DNA of 64,000 nt from Bryobacterales bacterium (GTDB lineage Bacteria; Acidobacteriota; Terriglobia; Bryobacterales; Bryobacteraceae). Under the pieces are notes generated by a model that saw only the letters and a program-made list of their open reading frames with translations, searched no databases and was not told the DNA's origin. The DNA is taken from positions 62,001 through 126,000 of the forward strand of contig JADZBH010000042.1 in assembly GCA_020852175.1 (NCBI GenBank), in the 5' to 3' direction. Position numbers and translations under genes: made by a program. Positions 49,607 through 58,633 of this stretch are shown here, piece after piece; the stretch's first letter is position 1; every line of letters begins with the position of its first letter.

Positions 49607-50125
49607 ATGAGACGGAAACCAGAATCAAACGAAGCAGCGGGGCATTTCTGGACCTACATCGACAAGGTGGAGGGTGGCGAAGTGGCGCCGGCGTTGGAAC
49701 GGCAAACCGCGGAGTTCGCCGCGCTACTGGGACGAGTGAGCGAAGAGGCTTCGCTGGCCCGGTATGAACCGGGCAAGTGGAGCGTGCGCGAGACGGTGGG
49801 CCACATCAACGACACCGAACGGGTATTCGCGCACCGGGCGTTCTGGTTCGCGCGAGGCCTGGCGGGCGAACAGGCGTCGATGGATCAGGACGTGTGCGCC
49901 GCCCATGCCGGCAGCGATGTGAATTCCTTGGCCGCCCTGGCGGCTGAATTCACGGCCGTTCGCGCCGCCACGATGTCGCTGGTGAAAATGCTGCCCTCCG
50001 AGGCGTGGGCACGCTGGGGCATCGCCAGCGGAAATCCGGTGACGGTACGAGCGCTGGTGTGGGTGATCTGCGGCCACCTGGAACACCATGAGCGGATCCT
50101 GCGCGAGCGCTACGGGTTGCGGTAG
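49607..50125 (+). CDS. DinB-like four-helix-bundle protein
   Basis: 172 residues. The DinB/YfiT-like fold shows its three metal His: RETVGHINDTERVF (first His), and HLEHHERIL near the C-terminus. PGKWSVRETVGHINDTE is a typical DinB_2 signature. Members bind a divalent metal and several act as thiol-dependent transferases (bacillithiol or mycothiol type). The partner thiol here is unknown. Confidence 0.88.
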   Translation: MRRKPESNEAAGHFWTYIDKVEGGEVAPALERQTAEFAALLGRVSEEASLARYEPGKWSVRETVGHINDTERVFAHRAFWFARGLAGEQASMDQDVCAAHAGSDVNSLAALAAEFTAVRAATMSLVKMLPSEAWARWGIASGNPVTVRALVWVICGHLEHHERILRERYGLR

Positions 50126-50154
50126 ACGCGCGGCAGGCGGCAGCCGTCCTGGGA

Positions 50155-50160
50155 TACACT
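50155..50160 (+). promoter_or_regulatory. -10 element TACACT for the PHP gene (leaderless)
   Basis: TACACT ends 7 nt before the ATG at 50168. A GTG codon directly before the ATG (50165) would shift the spacing to 4 nt. Confidence 0.55.
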
Positions 50161-50167
50161 GCCGGTG

Positions 50168-51172
50168 ATGTCCAAGTCATGGCTGATCCGCTTTTCGTTT
50201 CTGGCGCTGCTGGCTCTGAGCGCGGCGCTCACGCTTCCCCGCCCCGCCGCCACTCAGACCCGCGCCGCGCGCTGGTACAAGGGGAATCTGCACACGCACA
50301 CGCTGAACAGCGATGGCGATTCGACGCCGCACGAAGTGGCGTCGTGGTACCGCGAACATGGTTATCAGTTCCTGACCCTTTCGGACCATAACTACCTGAC
50401 CGACGTAACCGGGTTGAACTCAATTCACGCCGCGCGGGAAAAGTTCCTGCTGATTCCCGGCGAGGAGGTGACGGACCGGTACGGCGACAAGCATATCCAC
50501 GTGAACGCCTACAACCTGGGGCGCGAGTTGCAGCCGCGGCATGGCGATAGCGTGGCAGGAACGATTCAGAACAATGTCGATATGATCCGGCAGGTGATGG
50601 CGCTTCCGTCGCTGAACCACCCCAATTTCCACTGGTCGGTGAGCAAGGATGACTTACTCAAGGTAAGTAACTTGGGATTGTTTGAAGTCTATAACGGCCA
50701 CCCTACGGTGAACAATGAAGGCGGTGGCGGCTTCCAATCGCTGGACGAGATGTGGGACACGCTGTTGACGGCGGGCAAGCGGATTCACGGAATCGCCGTG
50801 GACGACGCGCACCATTTCAAGAAAATGGGGCAGGAGTTTTCCAACCCGGGGCGGGGATGGATTCAGGTGCGGGCCGCGGAGTTGAGCGCGGCGGCGATCG
50901 CGGCGGCCATCGAACGCGGCGACTTTTATGCCAGCTCGGGCGTGGTGCTGAACGATGTACGGACCGATGGCGGCGAGTACCGTCTGGACATCAAGGAGCG
51001 GCCGACGGAGAGGTTCACCACGTATTTCATCGGCCCGGATGGAAAAGTTCTGGCCCGTAGCCACGACCTCAAACCGGCATACCGTTTGACGGGCGGCGCG
51101 GCCTATGTGCGGGCGCGCGTGGATTCCTCGTTCGGATCGAGCGCCTGGACACAGCCTGTGTTCGCGCGGTAA
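50168..51172 (+). CDS. Exported PHP-domain phosphoesterase-like protein
   Basis: 334 residues. Signal peptide WLIRFSFLALLALSAALTL. The PHP metal motifs appear in order: GNLHTHTLNSDGDSTP (motif I, H-x-H and D), LTLSDHNY (motif II), a middle Glu in IPGEEVTD, LNHPNFHWS (motif III His) and VDDAHHFKK (motif IV D-x-H). This predicts a tri-metal phosphoesterase or related hydrolase acting outside the membrane. The C-terminal part is beta-rich (YRLDIKERPTERFTTYFIG). Confidence 0.85.
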   Translation: MSKSWLIRFSFLALLALSAALTLPRPAATQTRAARWYKGNLHTHTLNSDGDSTPHEVASWYREHGYQFLTLSDHNYLTDVTGLNSIHAAREKFLLIPGEEVTDRYGDKHIHVNAYNLGRELQPRHGDSVAGTIQNNVDMIRQVMALPSLNHPNFHWSVSKDDLLKVSNLGLFEVYNGHPTVNNEGGGGFQSLDEMWDTLLTAGKRIHGIAVDDAHHFKKMGQEFSNPGRGWIQVRAAELSAAAIAAAIERGDFYASSGVVLNDVRTDGGEYRLDIKERPTERFTTYFIGPDGKVLARSHDLKPAYRLTGGAAYVRARVDSSFGSSAWTQPVFAR

Positions 51173-51213
51173 CAGGCCGGCCTGGCGCGCAGGAGCCCGC
51201 ACGGCGGCCGCGG

Positions 51214-53169
51214 CTAAAATACGCGGCTGGAGTAGCGAAGTCCGATCCGCCACAGACGCGGCGCGCCAATGGCGGGCACGGGCGTATAGCCGGTGAGAAT
51301 CTCGCGGTCGAGAATGTTCTCGAAGACCACCTGGGCCGAGAGGTTGGCCCGGAGTTGGCGGCGGACGGTGAGGTGCGCGGTGGCGTAGCCAGGCAGACGG
51401 AACGAATTGAGGTCGTCGTCGAACTGGAAGGATGACGAGCGGACGCCGGCCGAGACAAGCGTGCGCGAACCGAAGTAGGTGGCTTGCGCCGAGCCGTAAT
51501 GCTTGGCCACCTGGGGCGTACGCAGCCCGGAGCCAACGCGGGAATCGGCGAACAGATAGTTGCCCTCCACCTCGACGTGCGAGTGAATCCTCTGGCGCAG
51601 GTCCAGTTCAAAACCCCGGGCCAGCGCGCTGGCGATGTTCCGGCGCTGGCGGATGATTTGAGCGGGCGTGGAGGAGAGCGTGATGTTACCCACCAGGTTA
51701 TCGAGAGAGTTACGGAAGAAAGTAAGTGAGTAGCGGCCGCGCTCGCCCGTGTAATCGCCGCCGAACTCGACGCCGGTGAGTGTTTCGGGCTGGAGTTGAT
51801 CGTTGGCGCGCGTGATGGCGTTGCCGGCGCGGAATTCACGGTAGAGCTCATTCAACGTGGGAGCGCGGAAACTGCGGTAGGCGGAGAAACGCGCGCGCCA
51901 GGGGCCGCGCCCGGTGGAGAGTCCGGCGTTGGGCGAGAAGAAACTCCGGCCGGAGCCCGCGAAGTGCTCCCGCGCCCCCAGGAAGAGTTTCACAGGGCCG
52001 GCGTTGCCGGTGAACTGCCCGAAGAATCCGCGGTGAAAGACGTCGCCGCCGGCGTCGGTGCGCGCGGTCACCAGTCCGGTGGCTCCATAGAAGGTATCGA
52101 GGCTGCGGCCGGAGACGCGGGCGAAGTCGGCGCCAGCGAGCGTGGCCCAGCGCGAATCCGTGTGGCGCCAGTAGGCCGCTCCGCCGCTGCCGAGCGAGGG
52201 GACGGACTGGATGGAGGTGATGCGCTCAGTAAGCCGGCTGACGGGAATCGTGGAGAAGTTGCTGCGGAATTCGCCGCGCGTGTGATAGCCGGTGAAGGAG
52301 AGGCCGTCGCGGGACAAGTCCCGGGAGTAGTGGGCCGAGAGCGTGCCGAGCGAGGTGGAGTTGCGGAGCAGCGAGGTGCCGTTGATGCGGTCCTCGACAA
52401 GCATGTCGGCCTTGACGAAAAGGCGCTGGACCGCGCCGAGGAAGTCGAGCCGGACGGTGGGCGCGACGAAGCGGACGTTGGCCGCCCGGTCCACCGGACC
52501 GCGGAAAGACTCGCCGACAATGTAGTAACCATCGGTGGTGTAGGCGCGGGCGGCGGCGGTAAGGCCGATGCGGCCGAACAGGTTGGCGTAGCCGGCTTCG
52601 GCCTGGTGGGTGTTGCGGTTGCCGGTCTCGTAGGAGCCGAACAGGGCGCGGGTGTGTGAAGTCCTTTCCGGTTCGCGCGTGAATAGCGTGATGGCTCCGG
52701 CCATGGCGCGGTCTCCGAACAGACTGGTGGAAGCGCCGCGGGAGAGTTCGACGCGGCCCACGGTTTCCGGCGAGACGCGGGTCCAATACACCCAGCCGCC
52801 AAACGGATCGTTGAGCGGCACGCCATCCCAGAGCACAAGCGTGCGGGAGGCGCCGGTGGATCCCAGGCCGCGGAGCGAGATGCCCTGGGTGGTGGGATGC
52901 GCGGTCAACGAGGAGGAACGGCGGAAGAGCGAGAAGCCGGGAATCATGCGGAGGCGGTCATCGAGATTGATGCCAGGCACCTGCTGCACACGGCGGGAAT
53001 CGAGAATGGTGAGCGAGGCGGGCGCCTCGGCGGCGACCTTCTCGACGACGGTGAGGGAGGTTTGAACGGGCTCGATGGCCGGGTTCGGGTCAGAAGCGTT
53101 CTGAGCGCCCAGCGTCGAGAGTATGAAGATCGAGCACGTGATCGCGATGCCAGCCGGCGTCCATGGCAA
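51214..53169 (-). CDS. TonB-dependent outer-membrane receptor (BtuB/CirA type)
   Basis: 651 residues from a TTG at 53169. A longer open frame continues upstream through the DUF58 gene but has the composition of a shadow; the TTG start yields a signal peptide (GIAITCSIFILSTLGAQ). A TonB-box-like stretch (TSLTVVEKV) precedes the plug (LDDRLRMIPGFSLFRRSSSL, RGLGSTGASRTLVLWDGVP, RVELSRGASTSLFGDRAMAG). The barrel ends GLRYSSRVF with terminal Phe. It lacks the carboxypeptidase-like N-terminus of the receptor at 20086, so it probably takes up a siderophore, a cobalamin-like ligand or a metal chelate. Its start overlaps the DUF58 gene by 80 nt. Confidence 0.85.
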   Translation of the reverse strand: MPWTPAGIAITCSIFILSTLGAQNASDPNPAIEPVQTSLTVVEKVAAEAPASLTILDSRRVQQVPGINLDDRLRMIPGFSLFRRSSSLTAHPTTQGISLRGLGSTGASRTLVLWDGVPLNDPFGGWVYWTRVSPETVGRVELSRGASTSLFGDRAMAGAITLFTREPERTSHTRALFGSYETGNRNTHQAEAGYANLFGRIGLTAAARAYTTDGYYIVGESFRGPVDRAANVRFVAPTVRLDFLGAVQRLFVKADMLVEDRINGTSLLRNSTSLGTLSAHYSRDLSRDGLSFTGYHTRGEFRSNFSTIPVSRLTERITSIQSVPSLGSGGAAYWRHTDSRWATLAGADFARVSGRSLDTFYGATGLVTARTDAGGDVFHRGFFGQFTGNAGPVKLFLGAREHFAGSGRSFFSPNAGLSTGRGPWRARFSAYRSFRAPTLNELYREFRAGNAITRANDQLQPETLTGVEFGGDYTGERGRYSLTFFRNSLDNLVGNITLSSTPAQIIRQRRNIASALARGFELDLRQRIHSHVEVEGNYLFADSRVGSGLRTPQVAKHYGSAQATYFGSRTLVSAGVRSSSFQFDDDLNSFRLPGYATAHLTVRRQLRANLSAQVVFENILDREILTGYTPVPAIGAPRLWRIGLRYSSRVF

Positions 53170-54235
53170 GCCTGGGCGAGGCGGTGAGGATGAGGCGGAG
53201 GCTGCCGGCCTCCAATGGGGGTTCGGGCTCATAGGCGTGATGAAGATTCTTGGCCTGGGAGGCAAACAGCACGTTCGGCTTCGCCAAGGCAAGGAATCTA
53301 AGAACAGTATATATGTCGCCCTCGGACGGGAGTGTGCGGTCAAAGGACCCGCAGACCAGGCGGAGACGGGCGGGCCGGTTGGCGATTTGCCAGCAGAGGA
53401 ACGCACAACACTCCACGGCGTGTTCAAACAGCGGCTCGGCGCCGGAGGGCACGTTCGGGTCAAGGACGATTTCGACGAGCGGCTCGCGTTCGGCGGCGAA
53501 CTCGCGTACCTGTAGTTCGCCGGTGTGGGCCGTGACTTTCCAATCGACATGACGGGCCGATTCGCGGATCTCATAGGGGCGGATGCGGTAGAAATCCGTA
53601 CCGCGCGTGCGCACGAAGGCATCGAGTCCGGCATCGAAACCGGCCAGACGGCGTTCGGCCTCGCGGTGTGGTTCCAGCGAGGGATAGACGACCACCTCGT
53701 TGACGAGGTTCAGGTCAACGCGGCGCTCGGTGAATCCGAACGGAAAACGGGAGACGAGGCGGAAGCTGTTTTTTTCGTGCAGGCCGCGATGGGCGAAGGT
53801 GACCTCGACTCCGGCTTCCACGGATGAGGTGCCAGGTAGGTAAGGAATATAGAGTTCGGAGACGCGAACCGACTGGGGCACGCCTCGGATGGCGAGCGAG
53901 AACGAGGGGATCCAGGACTTGGAGTTGGACATGCGAAGGCGGGCGGGGGTCGGGCGGCGGGCGGTGACGTGTTCGGGAGGAAGGAACTCCAGTTCGAGTC
54001 CGGCCAGCGAAAGCCGGCTGATGAAGCCGGAGATGAGCATGGTGGAGATGAGGAGGGCCAGGAGGAGGTAGAGGAGATTGTTGGCCGTGATGAGAGCGGC
54101 GGCGCCGACGAAGGCCGTGATCAGGGAGAACAGGAAACCGGCGCGTGTGAGACGCTGGCGCATTCCGCCTTCAATTGCGTGGCGGGCCCGGGCGTAGAGT
54201 TCGCGCCAGATGGGGCGGCGGGAACTGAAGGACAT
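53090..54235 (-). CDS. DUF58 protein with two membrane helices
   Basis: 381 residues from the ATG at 54235. Two helices lie near the N-terminus (FLFSLITAFVGAAALITANN, LLYLLLALLISTMLISGFIS). The DUF58 core follows (RIRPYEIRESARHVDWKV) with the ELQVREFAAEREPLVEIVLD strand. It belongs to the larger, membrane-bound DUF58 group, distinct from the soluble one at 35413. Such proteins usually sit next to moxR and transglutaminase genes; here no moxR is adjacent, so it may use the MoxR at 36329. It follows the NHL gene by 77 nt and its last 80 nt overlap the TonB receptor. Confidence 0.87.
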   Translation of the reverse strand: MSFSSRRPIWRELYARARHAIEGGMRQRLTRAGFLFSLITAFVGAAALITANNLLYLLLALLISTMLISGFISRLSLAGLELEFLPPEHVTARRPTPARLRMSNSKSWIPSFSLAIRGVPQSVRVSELYIPYLPGTSSVEAGVEVTFAHRGLHEKNSFRLVSRFPFGFTERRVDLNLVNEVVVYPSLEPHREAERRLAGFDAGLDAFVRTRGTDFYRIRPYEIRESARHVDWKVTAHTGELQVREFAAEREPLVEIVLDPNVPSGAEPLFEHAVECCAFLCWQIANRPARLRLVCGSFDRTLPSEGDIYTVLRFLALAKPNVLFASQAKNLHHAYEPEPPLEAGSLRLILTASPRLAMDAGWHRDHVLDLHTLDAGRSERF

Positions 54236-54312
54236 GGCTCCATGGTGGCATGATTGGCCGGCTTGAATGGCCGTCACGAAGTGGCGGGCAGCGGCCAGCG
54301 CGTGCAAGGGGG

Positions 54313-56952
54313 TCAGTTCAGTTTCAACGTGACGCCCGCCGGACTGGCGGCTGAACCCACCTGGAGCACGGCGTCGTGCGTGCCGGGAGATGTAAAGATA
54401 CCCGGGACGCGGATATTTAACTGGAGCACTCCCGTAAGGCCGGGAGCCTCTCCGGCATAGAGAATTTCGGCGGGTGAGTTGCCAATGCGTAACGAGATCG
54501 GGGCGAGAGGCGCACCCAGAGGCGCGCTAGCAGGCGCACCTGCCTCGCGGGCGATGTTCCACAGGCCCGAACCGGTGGCGTACAAGGTGGCCACGCTGCC
54601 GCGCGGCACGCCGGAGCCAGGATTCAGAAGTTCGCCGTTGGGGGAGACGGCAAGAACCGCGCCTTCAGAGGCGAAGAGCCCGGGAGCGGCGGGAACCAGC
54701 GCTACGGTGGTCCGTCCCAGCGCCGCCCCGGCTGCGCGGAGTTCAACAAGGGCCTGCGACGCGGCGAGGTAAGGGAGTTGGAAGTTGATCTGGCCTGCCG
54801 AGGCGTAAAAGAGTGGGGCGGGGGAGCCATTCACGGTGACTTCCGGCGCGGCGGGAATCGCTTCGGCAAAGAGTGACACAAGCTGGCCGGGGGCGAACGG
54901 GCCTGGCCTCGCCGTGGCGGCGTGCAGAACCGAAAGGGGCCGTAATGGAGCGCCGGGAGGCGGCTCGACGATACCAGGCGGGGCCGCCACATCGGGAGTG
55001 AGCACGCGGATACGGCGGTTTTCCAGGTCGGCGATGAAGAGGCGGCCATCCTGGTGAAGCGCCAGCGCCGCCGGGGTGTTCAGACGGGCTTGGATGGCGG
55101 GGCTATCGTCGCCCGAAAAGCCGGCCGTGCCTGTGCCCGCGATGCTTTCCACCAGGCCGGACGGAGCGATGCGCCGGATGCGGTGGTTATAAGCATCGGC
55201 GAGCAGCAGCGCGCCCGAGCCGTCAAAGGCCAGACCTGTGGGGAAACGGAACTGTGAGAGGCGTGCCGTGAGACCTTCTCCCGAAGCGCCTTCCGTGCCG
55301 GTGCCGGCGACGGTCTCCCATGTTCCGGCGGGGGTGAGGCGGCGGATCCGATGCGCACCGGACTCTGCGACGTACAACTCGCCCTCGGAATCGAAGGCAA
55401 GTGCTGTGGGGTTGTTCAGACCGGGCGCGCCAACCCTGGTCAGAAATCCGTTGCGGCCCAAGCGGCGGATCATGCCGTTGCCGGAGTCGGCGATGTAGAG
55501 ATTGCCGGAAGTGTCGTAGGCGAGGCCCCGCGGCTGCTTCAGTTGCGCCGATTGGGCGGGGCCGTTGTCACCCGCGGCGCCAGACGTACCAGTGCCCGCG
55601 GCCGTGTAGATGATTCCGCTGGGGAGGATGACGCGGACCCGGTGGGCGGAGTATTCGGCGATGGCGAGTTCGCCCGTAGGCGAAACGGCGACGGCGACAG
55701 GGTCATGGAGCAAGGCCGAGGCGGCCAGGCCGCCGTCGCCATTGGCGGAAGGCGAGGACGGAGCCTGGCCGTTTCCAGCCATGCTTTCAAGAACGCCCCC
55801 TGGCGTAACGCGCCAGAGGCGAAGCGCCTGTTCATCGGCGATGTAGAGGTTTGAGGTTGCGTCGAGGGCTAGGCCCATGGGGGTAAGGATGCGGGCCTCC
55901 CGGCTTGGGGGTGCGGAAGGAGGATCGTCCGGCGTCCTGGACGTCCCGGCAAGCAGTTTCAGAGAGCCTGGCCCGCTGAACGACCACAGGCGCGAGGATT
56001 CGGAGAAATAGAGTTGGCCGGAGGCGCTTTGATGGAGAGCCCGCGGCGATTCAAAGCCAGCGGAAACGATGACGGGGGCGAGGAACCCGTCCAGGCCGCG
56101 CTCATAGAGCCCTCCTCCGGCCGCGGCGATGGTGAGGCGGCCATAAGGGTCCGCCGACAGATCCAGCGGAATCCCGTCCAGGGCGGGTTGCGTGGCGAGC
56201 GTGCGTGCCTTGCCGGCGTTCAGGCAAACGATGGTCTGTGTGCCGGTGTCGGCGACATAGATGTTGCCCAGATAGTCCGCGGCCACCCCTGCCGGGAATG
56301 AGAGAGAGATGGGCGTGGATTCGCCGGCCAGCAGCGTGAGGCTTCCCGAGGAGGAAAGGCGGTAGAGACGGTTGGCCGGAGCATCCGTGAAGTAGAGGTT
56401 GCCGGAGAAATCGAACGCCAGGTTGCGGGGGCCGCTGAGCTGCACCCGCAGCGGGTCGAGACCGGTGGGGGGAATGGCGGTGATTGTGCCGCCGCCGGCG
56501 ATGGTGGAGATGCGGCCATCAGGCGAAATCCGGCGGATGCGCGCGTTGCCAAAATCGGCCACGTAGAGGTTACCCATGAAATCGGCGGCAAGGCCATACG
56601 GGGATTGGAGACGGGCGGAGTGGGCCGGACCGGCGTCGCCGGACAGGCCAGGAGTACCATCCCCGGCGACGGATGTAAACGTCCCGTTTGACGACAGCAG
56701 CCAGATGCGGTGGCCAGCGGAGTCGGCAAGATACAGTGCGCCTGAGGGGGAGGTGGCGATGCCGTCCACGGACCCTAGCGCCGGGGCAGCAGCGGCCTGA
56801 GACGCCGGGGGCGAAGATGCGCCCGCGAAGGTGCTGATTTGAAAAGACGGCGAGGACGAAAGTACCGGGTAAGATACCTCGGATGCCGCGGCGGGAAGGC
56901 TGAACGCGGCTGCCAGAAGCCAGCAAACGGTAAGGCGGAACGGCAGAATCAC
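54313..56952 (-). CDS. Secreted NHL-repeat protein with a Solibacter-type C-terminal Ig domain
   Basis: 879 residues from a GTG at 56952. Signal peptide ILPFRLTVCWLLAAAFSLPA. About ten NHL propeller repeats follow, each with strands like GNLYVADFGNARIRRISPDG and SGTLYIADS-type turns, ending near residue 650. The last ~220 residues (SVLHAATARPGPFAPGQLVS, VATLYATGSGLW, LQLNIRVP) match the C-terminal domain described in Solibacter proteins (TIGR03437). That domain is common only in this lineage and is the best taxonomic marker here. It is likely an outer-surface binding protein; no enzyme motif. It is divergent from the matrixin at 57026. Confidence 0.9.
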   Translation of the reverse strand: MILPFRLTVCWLLAAAFSLPAAASEVSYPVLSSSPSFQISTFAGASSPPASQAAAAPALGSVDGIATSPSGALYLADSAGHRIWLLSSNGTFTSVAGDGTPGLSGDAGPAHSARLQSPYGLAADFMGNLYVADFGNARIRRISPDGRISTIAGGGTITAIPPTGLDPLRVQLSGPRNLAFDFSGNLYFTDAPANRLYRLSSSGSLTLLAGESTPISLSFPAGVAADYLGNIYVADTGTQTIVCLNAGKARTLATQPALDGIPLDLSADPYGRLTIAAAGGGLYERGLDGFLAPVIVSAGFESPRALHQSASGQLYFSESSRLWSFSGPGSLKLLAGTSRTPDDPPSAPPSREARILTPMGLALDATSNLYIADEQALRLWRVTPGGVLESMAGNGQAPSSPSANGDGGLAASALLHDPVAVAVSPTGELAIAEYSAHRVRVILPSGIIYTAAGTGTSGAAGDNGPAQSAQLKQPRGLAYDTSGNLYIADSGNGMIRRLGRNGFLTRVGAPGLNNPTALAFDSEGELYVAESGAHRIRRLTPAGTWETVAGTGTEGASGEGLTARLSQFRFPTGLAFDGSGALLLADAYNHRIRRIAPSGLVESIAGTGTAGFSGDDSPAIQARLNTPAALALHQDGRLFIADLENRRIRVLTPDVAAPPGIVEPPPGAPLRPLSVLHAATARPGPFAPGQLVSLFAEAIPAAPEVTVNGSPAPLFYASAGQINFQLPYLAASQALVELRAAGAALGRTTVALVPAAPGLFASEGAVLAVSPNGELLNPGSGVPRGSVATLYATGSGLWNIAREAGAPASAPLGAPLAPISLRIGNSPAEILYAGEAPGLTGVLQLNIRVPGIFTSPGTHDAVLQVGSAASPAGVTLKLN

Positions 56953-57025
56953 GCAGGAATCTCTCTCTTTCGAGTAAGTGGAAGCCGGGCAGGGACTCTC
57001 TCAGTCCGGGCGCGATGAGGGGGAC

Positions 57026-58612
57026 ATGCGGAAGCGAATTGTTCTTTTCGCGGTGTGTCTGGCCGCGGCCGGATCAGCGCAGACGGTCTCCGGGCAAGCG
57101 CTCGAAGCCGCGGGGTTGAAGACAGGGCTGATGCCTGCCGCCGTGGGGCGATCCTCGGAACGGATAGCGCGGAGCGGGGCGGCGCGGTCGATGCTGCCGG
57201 GGCGCGTATACCGCGTGGTCATGTTCGGCCATGTACCGGAGGCGGCGGACCTGGAGGCGCTGGCGCGGCGCGGGATGACGCCTGTGCAGTTTGTGCCGGA
57301 ACGGGGCGTGATGGTGTCGGTGGCGCCGGAGGCGGACGGCGCAACGGCGATGGAACGGTTCGGAGAGGACGAAGCGCCGCTGGTCTTCGCTCTGGCCCGG
57401 AAGGTGAGCCCCCTGGTGGATGCGATGGCGGATGCGATGGCGGATACGATGACGGAAGCTGATGCCGGGATCACCGTGGTGGCTGAGACCTTTCCCGGCG
57501 TGACGGCGGGCGAGGGGCTGGATCTGGCTCAAAGGGAAGGGCTGACCGTGCTGGCGCATGCGGATTTGCTGGAAAACCAGTTGCTGCTGCGCGGGACTCA
57601 CGCGCAGTTGGAAGCGCTGGCGCGATGGGAGGAGATCTCTTATATTTGGCCCGCATCGCCGGAGTTGCGCGAAGGGGCGCTGGTGCACGGCTGCGCGGGC
57701 GCGGTGACGGCCGCCGGTCCGGTGGCGAACTACGTCGCCAAGGTGGGGGAAGGCTGGGAGGGACCGGGCCTGGGGGTAGCCCACCTACAGTACAAGTTGT
57801 CGGCGTTGTCGCGGCGCTTGCCTGCCGAGGCGCAGATGACGGAGATCGCCCGGGCGATGGCGGCGTGGGCGGCGGTGGCGCAGGTGAACTTCAGCGAAGG
57901 AGGGGCTGCGCATTCGACGCGGCATCTGAACATTCTGTTTGGGACGCGGGCCCATGGGGATACGTATGCCTTCGATGGACGTGGCAGGACGCTGGCGCAC
58001 ACCTTCTTTCCCGCGCCCCCCAACCCGGAACCGGTCGCGGGCGACCTGCACTTCGACGACGATGAACCCTGGAAGGTGGGCGCGAACACGGACCTGTTCA
58101 GCGTAGCGCTGCACGAGTTGGGACACGCCCTGGGCCTGGGGCATTCCGACGACCCGGCGAATGTGATGTATCCGTATTACCGGCTTCTGACGGAATTGTC
58201 GGCCGGGGACATCGCGGCGGTGCGGGAACTGTATGCGGCACGGACGGCGGCAGGAACGCCGGAAACGCCCCCGGCGCCTGAACCGCCCGCCGCACCGCCC
58301 CAGCAGCCGCCGGTTCCCAACCCGAACGCGGCCGACAGGACGCCGCCCGTGTTGACGTTGAGCTACCCGGCGGCGACCAGTGTGTTCACGACACGGGGTT
58401 CGATCGTGTTCCACGGAACGGCCCGGGACAACGTGGCGGTAGCCGCGGTGCGTTGGACATCGAACGTGTTCGCCACGGGCGGCGTGGCGAGCGGAACGGC
58501 GAACTGGCAGGCGGAGGCGCCGCTGGCGGTGGGCATCAACCGCGTGACGCTGGTGGCGGTGGATGCGGCGGGCAACACGTCCACGCGCAACGTGACCGTG
58601 ACAAGGAGGTAA
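57026..58612 (+). CDS. Exported matrixin-type metzincin protease with a C-terminal Ig-like domain
   Basis: 528 residues from the ATG at 57026, which has a GAGGGGG SD; an upstream in-frame start at 56978 is less likely. Signal peptide MRKRIVLFAVCLAAAGSAQ. An N-terminal domain (60-215) may be a pro-region (VYRVVMFGHVPEAADLEALA). The catalytic motif is LHELGHALGLGH (His363, Glu364, His367, His373) with Met381 in VMYPYY. A Pro-rich linker (TPPAPEPPAAPPQQPPVPNP-like, residues 412-433) leads to an Ig-like domain (440-528). A short DNA repeat at 57418-57448 encodes DAMADAMADTM. It is a second matrixin next to the NHL protein. Confidence 0.88.
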   Translation: MRKRIVLFAVCLAAAGSAQTVSGQALEAAGLKTGLMPAAVGRSSERIARSGAARSMLPGRVYRVVMFGHVPEAADLEALARRGMTPVQFVPERGVMVSVAPEADGATAMERFGEDEAPLVFALARKVSPLVDAMADAMADTMTEADAGITVVAETFPGVTAGEGLDLAQREGLTVLAHADLLENQLLLRGTHAQLEALARWEEISYIWPASPELREGALVHGCAGAVTAAGPVANYVAKVGEGWEGPGLGVAHLQYKLSALSRRLPAEAQMTEIARAMAAWAAVAQVNFSEGGAAHSTRHLNILFGTRAHGDTYAFDGRGRTLAHTFFPAPPNPEPVAGDLHFDDDEPWKVGANTDLFSVALHELGHALGLGHSDDPANVMYPYYRLLTELSAGDIAAVRELYAARTAAGTPETPPAPEPPAAPPQQPPVPNPNAADRTPPVLTLSYPAATSVFTTRGSIVFHGTARDNVAVAAVRWTSNVFATGGVASGTANWQAEAPLAVGINRVTLVAVDAAGNTSTRNVTVTRR

Positions 58613-58620
58613 CCGGATGC

Positions 58621-58626
58621 TATCCT
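58621..58626 (+). promoter_or_regulatory. -10 element TATCCT for the DUF4440-like gene (leaderless)
   Basis: TATCCT ends 7 nt before the ATG at 58634; it lies 8 nt after the stop of the matrixin gene. Confidence 0.55.
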
Positions 58627-58633
58627 CTGCCCC

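Noticed and set aside
51214..53634. Longer 806-codon version of the TonB receptor
   Set aside because: The extra 155 residues are Ser/Arg/Pro-rich with no receptor features and coincide with the DUF58 gene in another frame.
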